From an uncultured Lachnospiraceae bacterium (GTDB lineage Bacteria > Bacillota > Clostridia > Lachnospirales > Lachnospiraceae), in contig CAJTTT010000022.1 of NCBI GenBank assembly GCA_910579285.1, positions 1 to 31,435 on the forward strand: 31,435 nt of DNA. Reading direction: 5' to 3'. Of this stretch, positions 9,810 to 19,418 are shown piece after piece. Numbering within the stretch: position 1 is the first letter of the stretch; every line of letters starts with the position of its first letter. A program made the position numbers and the translations under genes. The notes beneath the pieces were generated by a model that worked only from the letters and a program-made list of their open reading frames with translations, ran no database searches and was not told where the DNA came from.

Positions 9810-12326
9810 ATGATTAAAAAGGCACCTACGACAACTTTTGATACAGAGCTTTTTAAGAGAAGCGTCCTTTACAATGTAAAAACCCTTTACAGAAAGACGC
9901 TGGAGGAAGCGACTGACCAGCAGATCTTTCAGGCGGTTTCCTATGCGGTCAAGGACGCCATTGTGGATCAGTGGTTAAAGTCCCAGAAAGAGTTCGAGAG
10001 ACAGGACCCGAAAATGGTTTATTATCTGTCTATGGAATTTCTGATGGGCAGGGCGCTTGGCAACAATATGATCAATCTGCAGGCATACAAAGCCTTTTCA
10101 CAGGCGCTCGAGGAGCTTGGCATCGACATCAACGTGGTGGAGGATCAGGAGCCTGACGCAGCGCTGGGCAACGGCGGTCTGGGACGTCTGGCAGCCTGCT
10201 TTCTGGACTCTCTGGCAACGCTCGGCTATGAAGCTTACGGCTGCGGCATTCGGTATCGCTATGGCATGTTCAAGCAGGAAATCCGTGACGGCTATCAGGT
10301 GGAGGTGCCGGATAACTGGCTCAAAGACGGCAATCCTTTTGAACTTCGCAGACCCGAGTACGCAAAGGAAGTTCGTTTCGGCGGTTATGTGAACGTGTAT
10401 GTGGATGAGAACGGCAGAAGCAACTTTAAACAGGAGGGATATCAGGCGGTTACGGCGGTTCCCTATGACCTGCCGGTTGTCGGTTACGGCAGCGGTGTTG
10501 TCAATACGCTTCGGATCTGGGATGCAGAGCCGGTGAACTGTTTCCAGCTCGACTCCTTTGACAAGGGCGATTACCAGAAAGCGGTGGAGCAGGAAAATCT
10601 CGCGAGAAATATTGTGGAGGTACTCTACCCTAACGACAACCACTATGCGGGCAAGGAGCTCCGCTTAAAACAGCAGTATTTCTTCATCTCTGCGTCGGTG
10701 CAGACGGCAGTGGCGAAGTATATGAGAAACCATGACGACATCAGGAAGTTCCATGAGAAGGTGACCTTCCAGTTAAATGATACCCATCCCACCGTTGCGG
10801 TTGCGGAGCTGATGCGTATTCTGATGGACGAACATTATCTGACATGGGACGAGGCGTGGGAGGTAACGACCAAGACATGCGCGTACACGAACCACACGAT
10901 TATGTCTGAGGCGTTGGAGAAATGGCCCATCGAACTGTTCTCCAGGCTCCTTCCCAGAGTGTATCAGATCGTGGAGGAGATCAACCGCCGCTTTATCGCG
11001 AGAATTGAGCAGATGTATCCCGGGAACCATGAGAAAGTCAGAAAAATGGCGATCATCTATGACGGACAGGTGAAAATGGCGCATCTGGCGATCGCTGCAG
11101 GCTACTCCGTGAACGGTGTGGCAAGATTACATACGGAAATCCTGAAAAATCAGGAGCTGAAGGATTTCTATGAGATGATGCCTGAGAAGTTCAACAACAA
11201 GACAAACGGCATCACCCAGAGAAGATTCCTGCTGCACGCGAACCCGCTGCTGGCGGACTGGGTGACCGCGCATGTGGGCAATGACTGGATCACGGACCTG
11301 CCGAAGATCAACAAACTGAAAATCTATGCTGACGATGAGAAAGCGCAGCAGGAGTTTATGAATATCAAGTACCAGAACAAAGTGCGTCTGGCTGAGTACA
11401 TCATGGAGCACAACGGCATCGAGGTAGATCCCCGTTCCATCTTTGACGTACAGGTAAAACGTCTGCACGAGTATAAGCGTCAGCTTTTGAACATCCTCCA
11501 TGTGATGTATCTCTACAATGAGCTGAAAGAGCACCCGGATATGGATTTCTATCCCAGAACGTTCATTTTCGGTGCGAAGGCGGCAGCAGGCTACAAGAAC
11601 GCAAAGCTTACCATCAAACTGATCAATTCCGTGGCGGATGTGGTGAACAACGATCCTGCCATCAACGGAAAGATCAAAGTTGTGTTTATCGAGAACTACC
11701 GTGTGTCCAACGCGGAGCTTATCTTCGCGGCGGCGGATGTGTCTGAGCAGATTTCCACGGCCAGCAAGGAGGCATCCGGCACAGGAAACATGAAGTTTAT
11801 GTTAAACGGCGCGCTGACCATCGGTACGATGGATGGTGCGAACGTGGAAATAGTGGAGGAAGTGGGCGAGGAGAATGCATTCATTTTCGGCCTGTCCTCC
11901 GATGAAGTGATCCGCTACGAGAATTACGGCGGTTATCATCCTACAGATATTTTCAACAATGACTCTGACGTGAGAAAGGTGCTGATGCAGCTGATCAACG
12001 GTACTTATGCGCCCGGGGATCCGGATCTGTTCCGCTCCCTGTACAACTCTCTGTTAAATACGCAGAGCACCGCAAAGGCGGACACCTATTTTATCCTGAA
12101 GGATTTCAAAGCTTACGCTGAGGCACAGAAAAAGGTGGAAGCTGCTTACCGGGATGAAAAGGGATGGGCGAAGAGCGCCATTTTAAACGTGGCCTGCTCC
12201 GGCAAGTTTACTTCCGACAGAACCATTCAGGAGTATGTGGATGATATCTGGAAGCTGGATAAGGTTGTGATCCCGAAGGAGCCTGTGACGACAGCAGTTT
12301 CCGCGGGGAAAAGAATTGAGAAATAA
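9810..12326 (+). CDS. glgP: Glycogen/starch (alpha-glucan) phosphorylase
   Basis: This 838-aa PLP enzyme releases glucose-1-phosphate from alpha-1,4-glucans such as stored glycogen or imported maltodextrin. The family block YYLSMEFLMGRALGNN and the LGNGGLGRLAACFLDS active-site region are near the N-terminus. EASGTGNMKFMLNGALTIGT holds the PLP lysine at residue 662, and VQVKRLHEYKRQLLN precedes it. The length is typical. ATG 9810 is chosen because GAGGAGGAG lies just upstream and because the in-frame ATGs at 9753 and 9759 fall in or before the transcription start. The gene has its own promoter and a terminator at 12347-12384, so it appears to be transcribed alone. Symbol glgP versus malP cannot be settled from sequence. 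Confidence 0.96.
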   Translation: MIKKAPTTTFDTELFKRSVLYNVKTLYRKTLEEATDQQIFQAVSYAVKDAIVDQWLKSQKEFERQDPKMVYYLSMEFLMGRALGNNMINLQAYKAFSQALEELGIDINVVEDQEPDAALGNGGLGRLAACFLDSLATLGYEAYGCGIRYRYGMFKQEIRDGYQVEVPDNWLKDGNPFELRRPEYAKEVRFGGYVNVYVDENGRSNFKQEGYQAVTAVPYDLPVVGYGSGVVNTLRIWDAEPVNCFQLDSFDKGDYQKAVEQENLARNIVEVLYPNDNHYAGKELRLKQQYFFISASVQTAVAKYMRNHDDIRKFHEKVTFQLNDTHPTVAVAELMRILMDEHYLTWDEAWEVTTKTCAYTNHTIMSEALEKWPIELFSRLLPRVYQIVEEINRRFIARIEQMYPGNHEKVRKMAIIYDGQVKMAHLAIAAGYSVNGVARLHTEILKNQELKDFYEMMPEKFNNKTNGITQRRFLLHANPLLADWVTAHVGNDWITDLPKINKLKIYADDEKAQQEFMNIKYQNKVRLAEYIMEHNGIEVDPRSIFDVQVKRLHEYKRQLLNILHVMYLYNELKEHPDMDFYPRTFIFGAKAAAGYKNAKLTIKLINSVADVVNNDPAINGKIKVVFIENYRVSNAELIFAAADVSEQISTASKEASGTGNMKFMLNGALTIGTMDGANVEIVEEVGEENAFIFGLSSDEVIRYENYGGYHPTDIFNNDSDVRKVLMQLINGTYAPGDPDLFRSLYNSLLNTQSTAKADTYFILKDFKAYAEAQKKVEAAYRDEKGWAKSAILNVACSGKFTSDRTIQEYVDDIWKLDKVVIPKEPVTTAVSAGKRIEK

Positions 12327-12346
12327 ATAAATATCAGCGAATGGAG

Positions 12347-12384
12347 AGCCTCCTTTGTCATGTGCGAAGGAGGCTTTACTCGAT
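12347..12384 (+). terminator. Intrinsic terminator after glgP
   Basis: AGCCTCCTT (12347-12355) pairs perfectly with AAGGAGGCT (12367-12375) over an 11-base loop and is followed by TTACTCGATTTT. It lies 20 bases past the glgP stop codon. Confidence 0.8.
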
Positions 12385-12443
12385 TTTGCGGCAGGTATAT
12401 GCTATGATAAAAGGGACGGAAAACGGAGAGGAGCGGTATACTT

Positions 12444-15400
12444 ATGGATAAAAAACTGGCATTTCAGATACTGGGACTTTCAGAGACGAAGGAAGAAGGA
12501 ATCATCAGACAGGGATACCTTACGCTGTTAAAGGATACGAACCCGGAGGACGACCCGGAGAGTTTTAAGCGTCTGCGGGAGGCCTATGAGGAGGCGCTCC
12601 GCTTCGCCAGACAGCGTGAGGAGGAGATGGAGGAGGAACAGCCGGAGGATGAGATCGGGCTGTGGATGCAGCGCGTGCGGAAGATTTACCGGGATATTCT
12701 TTCCCGCAGGGAGGCGGACAACTGGAAGGAACTGTTTGACGATTCGGTCTGCGGCGGCTTGGACACCTTCCTTGAGGCGAGAGGACAGCTTCTCGGTTTC
12801 CTTTCCGGGCATGCCCTGCTGCCCCAAACGGTCTGGGTGCTGATTGACCAGGTATTTCATGTGCGGGACGATTTCGATGCGCTGAAAGAGGAATTTCATG
12901 TGAATTTCTTAAAGCATATTGAGTACCATGTCAACACGGAGGATTTTCTCGACTACAGTCTGTTCGAGGTACAGGACGGGTATACGCCGGAGGGAGACGA
13001 GGAAGCGGATACCTATATCCGGGAATTTTTTCAGATAAAAAATCAGTTGGAGAACGATGAGAGGGAGGGTGTTTCGCAAAGCCTTTCGGATATGAAAAGG
13101 CACGGTATTTATCATCCCTATGAGGACGTGGAGCGACTGCGTCTGTATATCCGCAGGGAGGAGAGCGAAAAAGGACAGGAGCTGGCGGAGAAGCTGATGG
13201 AGCGGTATCCGAAGGACGGCTATGTGCGGGTCTGGACGGGAAAAATCTTTTATGATACGGGAGATGAGGAAAGAGGCCTGGCGCAGTGGGAGGAAGTGCT
13301 CTCCGAAGAACCCGATTATTATATGGCCAAATATTTTGCCATGCACTGTCTGGCAGACCGCAAAGACTGGTATCGGGCCGGAAAGTATGTGAATGAGCTG
13401 ATAAAAGTGAACAGACGCGATGAGGAGCTTCTGGAGCGGCAGAAGGAGATCGACAACGAACTGGTTCCAGCTCTGCGGGAGGCCCTTTCCAAGGGGGAAC
13501 CCTACGAGGATCTTTCGGGAAAGGAACTGCGGGCGTTTCTTGGATGGCGGCTGTTTGACCTGGAGCAGTATGAGGACATTCTTACCCTTCTTTCTGAGGA
13601 TGCGGAACTGGAGTCCGAGGCGGAGGGGCTTGAGCTGAAGGCGTGGAGCCTTTACCGGCTGGAGCGGTATGAGGATGCCATACCTGTGTATCAGGCGCAC
13701 TTGAAATGCTTGGAACAGAGCGATATGGATGAGGAGAAGAAGGTGTCAAAAACGTCACAGAGCCACCGGCTTCTCGGCGTCTGCTATTTCTGCACCAAGA
13801 GAAGGGAAGAGGGAGAGCGGGAGACGAAAACGGCCATTGAGATGGAGCCGGATGGGAGAACCCGCAATGACTGTAAGTATTATCTGGCGGACAGGTACCT
13901 TTCGTTTAAGGAGTACGAGCGGGCGACAGAGATGTGTGACGAGATCCTTCTGGAGGATGACGGGTTTTATCCGGCTTATCTGGTCAGGCAGGAGGCCTGT
14001 TACCATATGCGCAGGGCCCAGCAGGTGGTGGACGATTATTACCGGGCAATAGAAATTTATGCAGGCTTTGACAGACCGTACCTCTACGCAACCATGATTT
14101 TTTATGATCACAGCCAGTATAAGGACGCGCTGGGAGTCATAGAGAGAGCCAGGGAAAATAAGGTGGAATTTTCTAAAAAGCTGCGTTTTCAGGAGGCGAA
14201 GATTCTGCGGATGCTTTCTGAGGATGCAGAGAGCAGGAAGCGGCCTTTGGAAATACTGGATGCGCTGCTTGCGGAGTCAGCGGAAGAAGAGAGGGCGGCT
14301 GAGAAACTGGAGGAGGAGAAAGATACCATAGACCGGGCCGAGCTTGTTTTTGAGAAGGGGCTTTTGTTTGAAGGGGAAGAAGAGCTTGACACGGCGATCG
14401 GCCTTGTACGGGAGGCAGTCAGACTGGACCCGGAGGAGTCCTATTATGTGCTTGTGCTTGGCAACCTCCTGCGCGATGCGGAGCAGTTCGACAAGGCGTT
14501 TGAACAGTATAAGAAGGTGGAGGAGGTCTACCATCATACGGAGTTTTATTTCGGAATGGGTGTCTGCTGTCAGATCGCGGCGCAGTGGCGGCAGGCGGTA
14601 CACTACTTTGTAAAGGCGGTGGAGCAGGACGAAACTTACCGGGACACGAATTTAAGGCTTTACCGATGCTATGAAAAACTGTACGACATGGAGTATAAGA
14701 AGGCTGATTATGACGCGGCGCTTCGCTATATCAATAAGCAGATGGAGATTACTGAAAACCGGGGATATCGTCTCTGGGACAGGGGAAATCTGTATGTGAG
14801 CGCAATGGAGACCGCGCTTGCTGTGGCGGACTATGAGGAGGCCCTTGCAGTCGGAACCGTCCCGGAGGAGGAACGGTATATCCTCTGGGAGAATATCGGC
14901 GTTGCCTATAAAAATGACAGGCAGTTTGCAAAGGGCTATGAGGCTTACCGGCAGGCGGTGGAGACCATGAAGGAAAAGGACATGTCGGTCAAGGCATACC
15001 GGGGTATGGCGGATTGCTGCCGGGGTCTGGGAGATTACGAGAAGGCCATCGCCTGCTGCAGAGAGGGGCTGGCAGTTTTCCCGGCGGATGCGGATCTGTG
15101 GGATGCGCTGGACGACTGCTATCGGGATATGGGACGCCCGGAGGAAGCGCTGCGTGTGGAGGAAGAAAGGCGGAAACAGGCCGGTGACACAAAGGAGTAT
15201 TATGGCGATGTGTCCTATGCTCTGCTCGCTATGGGCAAAGTGCAGGAAGGCCTGGCCATTTTTGATGAGATGAAAAAATCCTGGCTTGGGCGCGCAGCGA
15301 ACAAAGAGGAGCTGGCGGAACTGTACCGGGAATGGGCGGATCATCTGACGGAGGCGTGCTATTTTGCGGAAGGGGCAAAAAAATATCAGGATGCGGCGGC

Positions 15401-15920
15401 GCTGTACGGGGAGAACTGGGAGAGAAAATTCCAGATGGAATGGCGCACGGGAGCATGCTATTATATGATAGGGGAGCGCGAGAAAGCAGAGCGCCATGCG
15501 AAAAAAGCGCTCGACTGTCTTGCAAAAAGAAATATTGAGCCGGAAGATTACAGGTTTTCTCCCCAATATGCGCCTCTGCACAGCGGGTGGCTTGCCTGGT
15601 GCGATCTGATGCTTGGAGAAAAGGAGAAGGCGAAGCAGGCGTTTGAAAATATGGAACAGCAAAGGCCGTGCCCTGGCTGCGAGTACAAAAAATGCTATGA
15701 GGCTTCTTTCTGGCTTGGCTGCTACTATTACTGTGAAGGGGAACTTGAGAGGGCGGCTGCGCTGTTTGAGGAGACGCTGAGAAGAGACATAAAAATGACG
15801 GAGGCGGGATTCCTGTTGGAGATCATACGCAGCAAAGATGGCGGAAAGACGAAGGATGCAGGGCAGAAACAGGGGCTTGTGGCGCGCTTGTTTCACAGGA
15901 AAGGGAATCCTGTGAAATAA
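12444..15920 (+). CDS. Large TPR protein with degenerate J-like N-terminal domain
   Basis: This is a 1158-aa protein. Residues 3-55 align with a DnaJ J domain: AFQILGLSETKEEGIIRQGY matches helices I-II, and FKRLREAYEEAL matches helix III. The HPD tripeptide that normally stimulates Hsp70 ATPase reads N33-P34-E35. A charged segment (about 56-70) follows. From about residue 240 to 1130 the protein is a long array of TPR-like helical pairs, visible as recurring A/G-Y-x-x-A motifs. No signal peptide or obvious membrane segment is seen, so it should be cytoplasmic. The Hsp70-like gene starts 94 bases downstream on the same strand, so the two are probably co-expressed partners. Start ATG 12444 follows GGAGAGGAG. 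Substrate and process are unknown. Confidence 0.85.
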   Translation: MDKKLAFQILGLSETKEEGIIRQGYLTLLKDTNPEDDPESFKRLREAYEEALRFARQREEEMEEEQPEDEIGLWMQRVRKIYRDILSRREADNWKELFDDSVCGGLDTFLEARGQLLGFLSGHALLPQTVWVLIDQVFHVRDDFDALKEEFHVNFLKHIEYHVNTEDFLDYSLFEVQDGYTPEGDEEADTYIREFFQIKNQLENDEREGVSQSLSDMKRHGIYHPYEDVERLRLYIRREESEKGQELAEKLMERYPKDGYVRVWTGKIFYDTGDEERGLAQWEEVLSEEPDYYMAKYFAMHCLADRKDWYRAGKYVNELIKVNRRDEELLERQKEIDNELVPALREALSKGEPYEDLSGKELRAFLGWRLFDLEQYEDILTLLSEDAELESEAEGLELKAWSLYRLERYEDAIPVYQAHLKCLEQSDMDEEKKVSKTSQSHRLLGVCYFCTKRREEGERETKTAIEMEPDGRTRNDCKYYLADRYLSFKEYERATEMCDEILLEDDGFYPAYLVRQEACYHMRRAQQVVDDYYRAIEIYAGFDRPYLYATMIFYDHSQYKDALGVIERARENKVEFSKKLRFQEAKILRMLSEDAESRKRPLEILDALLAESAEEERAAEKLEEEKDTIDRAELVFEKGLLFEGEEELDTAIGLVREAVRLDPEESYYVLVLGNLLRDAEQFDKAFEQYKKVEEVYHHTEFYFGMGVCCQIAAQWRQAVHYFVKAVEQDETYRDTNLRLYRCYEKLYDMEYKKADYDAALRYINKQMEITENRGYRLWDRGNLYVSAMETALAVADYEEALAVGTVPEEERYILWENIGVAYKNDRQFAKGYEAYRQAVETMKEKDMSVKAYRGMADCCRGLGDYEKAIACCREGLAVFPADADLWDALDDCYRDMGRPEEALRVEEERRKQAGDTKEYYGDVSYALLAMGKVQEGLAIFDEMKKSWLGRAANKEELAELYREWADHLTEACYFAEGAKKYQDAAALYGENWERKFQMEWRTGACYYMIGEREKAERHAKKALDCLAKRNIEPEDYRFSPQYAPLHSGWLAWCDLMLGEKEKAKQAFENMEQQRPCPGCEYKKCYEASFWLGCYYYCEGELERAAALFEETLRRDIKMTEAGFLLEIIRSKDGGKTKDAGQKQGLVARLFHRKGNPVK

Positions 15921-16014
15921 GAAGGCAAAAAAACGGAAAAATAGTAAGAGCGTAGGGATATCACAGATAGAAAAGTAAGTCTGAGCAGGCAGATGCTCTG
16001 ACAGGGAGGAAAAA

Positions 16015-17706
16015 ATGATTATCGGAATTGACTTGGGAACGACCAACAGTCTGGCGGCTTATTTCACGGAGGAAGGGCCGCAGATCATACCGAACCGGCT
16101 TGGAAAGCGGCTGACGCCCTCCGTGGTGAGCATGGATGAAGAAGAACAGATTTATGTGGGTGACCTGGCGGTGGAGCGGGGACTTCTCTATCCGGGCAGT
16201 GCGGCTTCTGTATTCAAGCGGGATATGGGGAGCGGTCGAAAATTTCATTTACTGCATAAGACATTTACGGCGGAAGAGCTCTCCTCCTTTGTTCTCCGTG
16301 CGCTGAAGGAAGATGCGGAGAGTTTTCTGGGAGAGCCTGTGGAGGAGGCTGTCATCAGTGTGCCGGCCTATTTCAATGATGAGAGGCGGCGTGCCACAAG
16401 AAGGGCCGGAGAGCTGGCGGGGCTTAAGGTGGAGCGGATTATCAGCGAGCCCACGGCGGCGGCGATCGCCTACGGCCTGTATCAGAGCCAGGGGCACATG
16501 CGGTTTCTGGTGTTCGATCTGGGCGGGGGTACCTTCGATGTTTCTGTATTGGAGCGGATCGACAGCATTCTGGAGGTACGCGCCGTGGCGGGAGACAATT
16601 TCCTCGGCGGCGAGGATTTCACGAATGTGCTGGAGGAGATATTCTTCGAGAAATACCCGCAGTTTGACAGGCTCTCCCTGGATGCAAAGACGCTGCGGCA
16701 TATCCACAAGCAGGCGGACAAATGTAAGGTCGGCTTCTCGGAGGGGAAGACTTCTGTTATGGAATGTAAAATCGGGGAGGAGGTATTTTCCCTCACCGTA
16801 GAACTTTCTGCCTATGAGACTGCCTGTGAGGAACTGCTTGAAAAGATCAGACAGCCTGTGCGGCGCAGCCTCTCGGACGCGCATATCCGTCTGGCCGATA
16901 TCGACAAGGTGGTGCTGGTGGGCGGGGCTACCAAAAGTCCCGTGATCCGGCGGTTTGTGAGTAAACTGTTTCGGGTGATTCCTGATACCAATATCAATCC
17001 CGATGAGGCGGTAGCGCTTGGCGCGGCCATTCAGGGCGCCATGAAGGAGCGGAAAGAGGCGATTAAAGAGGTCATTCTCACGGATGTCTGCCCCTTTACA
17101 CTCGGCACGGAGGTGGTCAGGGAGTGGGAGAAGGGATATTTTGAGAACGGTGTATTCTGTCCCATTATCGAGAGGAATACAATCATTCCGGCGAGCCGCA
17201 CGGAACGGCTCTACACGGTGCGGGATGACCAGACAAAGATCCGGGTCAATGTGCTGCAGGGAGAGAGCCGCTTTGCGCGCAATAACCTTTCCCTGGGTGA
17301 GCTGAATATCGAGGTGCCTTCCGCGGCGGCGGGGGAGGAGGCCGTGGATGTGACCTACACTTATGATATCAATTCCATTCTGGAGGTGGAAGTGAAGGTA
17401 GTGTCCACAGGGAAGAAGGAGAAACAGGTTTTCGGCGGTAAAAACGCGGATATGACCCCGGAGGAGATTGCTTCGCGCTTTGAGACGCTGTCCTATTTAA
17501 AGATCCATCCGAGAGACAGGGAGGAGAACAAGTATCTGCTCACACTGGGGGAGCGGATGTATGAGGAAAGCCTGGGTGACAAAAGATATCTCATATCCCA
17601 GGAGCTTCATAAGTACGAGCAGGCGCTTAATTCCTATGAGCCGGGCACAATCGAGCGGGCGAAAGAGGCGTTCCGTGAGTTTTTGAAGGAACTGGAAGAG
17701 TTTTAG
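16015..17706 (+). CDS. Hsp70-family chaperone, short HscC-like paralogue
   Basis: This 563-aa Hsp70 is shorter than housekeeping DnaK (about 610-640) and close to HscC in length. The ATPase domain is intact: GIDLGTTNS at 4-12, AYFNDERRRATRRAGELAGL near 118, VFDLGGGTFDVS at 166-177, and LVGGATKSPVIRRF from 301. A beta-type substrate-binding domain follows (DVCPFTLGTE near 360), with a reduced helical lid and no long disordered tail. ATG 16015 has GGGAGG 6 bases upstream. It follows the J-like TPR gene, and no grpE or canonical dnaJ is adjacent, so it is probably a specialised chaperone rather than DnaK. E. coli HscC is likewise encoded near J-domain and repeat proteins. Its clients are unknown. 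Confidence 0.93.
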   Translation: MIIGIDLGTTNSLAAYFTEEGPQIIPNRLGKRLTPSVVSMDEEEQIYVGDLAVERGLLYPGSAASVFKRDMGSGRKFHLLHKTFTAEELSSFVLRALKEDAESFLGEPVEEAVISVPAYFNDERRRATRRAGELAGLKVERIISEPTAAAIAYGLYQSQGHMRFLVFDLGGGTFDVSVLERIDSILEVRAVAGDNFLGGEDFTNVLEEIFFEKYPQFDRLSLDAKTLRHIHKQADKCKVGFSEGKTSVMECKIGEEVFSLTVELSAYETACEELLEKIRQPVRRSLSDAHIRLADIDKVVLVGGATKSPVIRRFVSKLFRVIPDTNINPDEAVALGAAIQGAMKERKEAIKEVILTDVCPFTLGTEVVREWEKGYFENGVFCPIIERNTIIPASRTERLYTVRDDQTKIRVNVLQGESRFARNNLSLGELNIEVPSAAAGEEAVDVTYTYDINSILEVEVKVVSTGKKEKQVFGGKNADMTPEEIASRFETLSYLKIHPRDREENKYLLTLGERMYEESLGDKRYLISQELHKYEQALNSYEPGTIERAKEAFREFLKELEEF

Positions 17707-17734
17707 AAGACATTAGTATACAATAGGTGTCGAG

Positions 17735-17867
17735 ATTGTACAAATAACATAATCAACGCAGACGCGCTTGCGCTCCGTTCCAAACGCAGCGGTGCTAAGC
17801 TCGAAAAAACCTCGCTAAGTACCGGCGCTTTCCAAGGGTCTGCTTATAATTATGTTATTTGCACAAT
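17735..17867. repeat. 133-bp palindromic element with near-perfect terminal inverted repeats
   Basis: ATTGTACAAATAACATAAT (17735-17753) and ATTATGTTATTTGCACAAT (17849-17867) are inverted repeats of 19 bp with one mismatch. Inner GCAGAC (17758-17763) and GTCTGC (17838-17843) extend the pairing. The middle folds again: CGGTGCTAAGCTCG and CTCGCTAAGTACCG are imperfect complements around an A-run. There is no coding capacity of note. The pattern suggests a miniature inverted-repeat element or a dispersed hairpin repeat, placed between the Hsp70-like gene and hflX. Confidence 0.7.
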
Positions 17868-17920
17868 TAAGAAGATATCGTGATTTGCAATTGTCTGAAA
17901 TTGATTACGAGGAGGGGACG

Positions 17921-19237
17921 ATGGAACGGGTGCTTTTGGTGGGTGCAAACTTAAATGACGGGGAAGATTATCTCACTTCTTTAGAGGAACTTGGGGCATT
18001 GGCCGAGGCCTGTGATATGGAAGTGGCGGGCGTGACTTCCCAGACCCTTGAGACGGTGCACAAGGCGTTTTATATCGGCACAGGCAAGGTGGACGAGGTA
18101 AAAGGGCTGGCGCAGAATCTGGGTGCAGATGTCATCATTTTTGACAATTCCCTCTCGCCGATGCAGATGCGGAACCTGCAGGAGCGGCTGGAGAAACCGA
18201 TTCTGGACAGGAGTGCGCTGATTCTGGATATCTTTGCGAGAAGGGCCAGATCCCGGGAGGCCAAACTGCAGGTGGAAGTGGCAAGACTGCAGTACATGCT
18301 GCCCAGACTTGTGGGGCTGCATGCGGCGCTCTCCCGTCAGGGCGGCGCAAGCGGTTCCATGAGCAGCAGAGGCGCCGGGGAAAAAAAGCTGGAACTGGAC
18401 AGGCGTGCGCTGGAAAAGCGGCTGACAGAGCTTCGGCGGGAACTGAAGGAAGTGGGAAATGAGCGGGAAACCCAGAGAAAACGCCGCGTGAAGTCGGGAC
18501 TTCCCAGGGTGGCTCTGGTAGGCTATACCAACGCGGGAAAATCCACGCTGTTGAACGCCATGCTTGATCTTTACGGCGCGGATGAGGGGGAGGCGCAGGA
18601 GGAGAAGCGTGTCTTTGAGAAGGACATGCTCTTTGCCACGCTGGACACGACCGTGCGAAAGATTGCGCCCCCGGAGCATCATGCGTTCCTGCTTTCAGAT
18701 ACGGTTGGCTTTATCCACAAACTGCCGCATAATCTGGTGGAGGCTTTTCAGTCTACGCTGGAGGAGGCGAAAGAGGCGGATCTTCTCATACAGGTGGTGG
18801 ATTACAGCGATGAGCATTATAAGGAGCAGATCGCCGTCACCAATCAGACGTTAAAGAAACTGCAGGCGGACGGCGTTCCCATGCTTTATATCTATAATAA
18901 ATCGGATCTGGTTTCCCCGGATGCGCTGCCGGGACTCTCAGGGGTGGAGGAAGCGCGGCTTGCAAAATATCTGCCTGTAACGACGGAGGACGCCATATAT
19001 CTGTCCGCCAAAAAGCGGATCGGAATGGAGGAGCTGGTCTGCCTGATCGAGGAAAAGCTTGCCGGCGGATATAGGGAGTGTACGCTTCTGATTCCTTACA
19101 CGGACGGCAGGGCAGTGTCTTATCTGAATGAAAATGCGGTGGTCTTTGAGACGGAGTACGCGGCGGACGGCGTGCGGATGCGGGTCAACTGTAAGAAGGA
19201 GGACTACGGGTATTATATGAAGTATCTGGAAGGGTGA
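17921..19237 (+). CDS. hflX: GTPase HflX
   Basis: This 438-aa GTPase belongs to the HflX family, which binds the 50S subunit and splits stalled or stressed ribosomes. The N-terminal HflX domain contains YIGTGKVDE and IIFDNSLSPMQMRNL, then LILDIFARRARSREAKLQVE and the Gly-rich linker near 145-155. G motifs are G1 GYTNAGKST at 201-209, G3 DTVGF at 260-264 and G4 NKSD at 326-329. A longer reading from ATG 17852 would start inside the inverted-repeat element without a ribosome binding site, so ATG 17921, preceded by GAGGAGGGG, is preferred. There is no terminator right after the stop. Length and motifs are typical. Confidence 0.95.
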   Translation: MERVLLVGANLNDGEDYLTSLEELGALAEACDMEVAGVTSQTLETVHKAFYIGTGKVDEVKGLAQNLGADVIIFDNSLSPMQMRNLQERLEKPILDRSALILDIFARRARSREAKLQVEVARLQYMLPRLVGLHAALSRQGGASGSMSSRGAGEKKLELDRRALEKRLTELRRELKEVGNERETQRKRRVKSGLPRVALVGYTNAGKSTLLNAMLDLYGADEGEAQEEKRVFEKDMLFATLDTTVRKIAPPEHHAFLLSDTVGFIHKLPHNLVEAFQSTLEEAKEADLLIQVVDYSDEHYKEQIAVTNQTLKKLQADGVPMLYIYNKSDLVSPDALPGLSGVEEARLAKYLPVTTEDAIYLSAKKRIGMEELVCLIEEKLAGGYRECTLLIPYTDGRAVSYLNENAVVFETEYAADGVRMRVNCKKEDYGYYMKYLEG

Positions 19238-19328
19238 TTTCTGGCAGCGGCAAGGATGGTTCTGCAAAGAAGGCAGAGGGAAAAGTAGTCTGGCATGGAG
19301 CAGGCAAAAACGGTTATTGGGAAGTGTG

Positions 19329-19357
19329 TTGCACATGTGGGTCATATCCTTTATAAT
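19329..19357 (+). promoter_or_regulatory. Promoter of the aconitase-family gene
   Basis: TTGCAC (19329-19334), a 17-base spacer and a perfect TATAAT (19352-19357) make a near-consensus sigma-A promoter. Transcription would start near 19364, giving a leader of about 55 bases before ATG 19419. Confidence 0.75.
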
Positions 19358-19418
19358 AATTTAGATAGTTATAAACAGAGAATTATGGAAAGATTTACAC
19401 AGACATGGAGGAACCGGG

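Noticed and set aside
14652..16046. 464-codon open frame on the minus strand
   Set aside because: It lies wholly opposite the TPR protein gene, has no clear ribosome binding site and no recognisable domain; it is a shadow of biased codon use.
17852..17920. Earlier ATG for hflX
   Set aside because: It falls in the right arm of the inverted-repeat element and has no ribosome binding site, while ATG 17921 has GAGGAGGGG.
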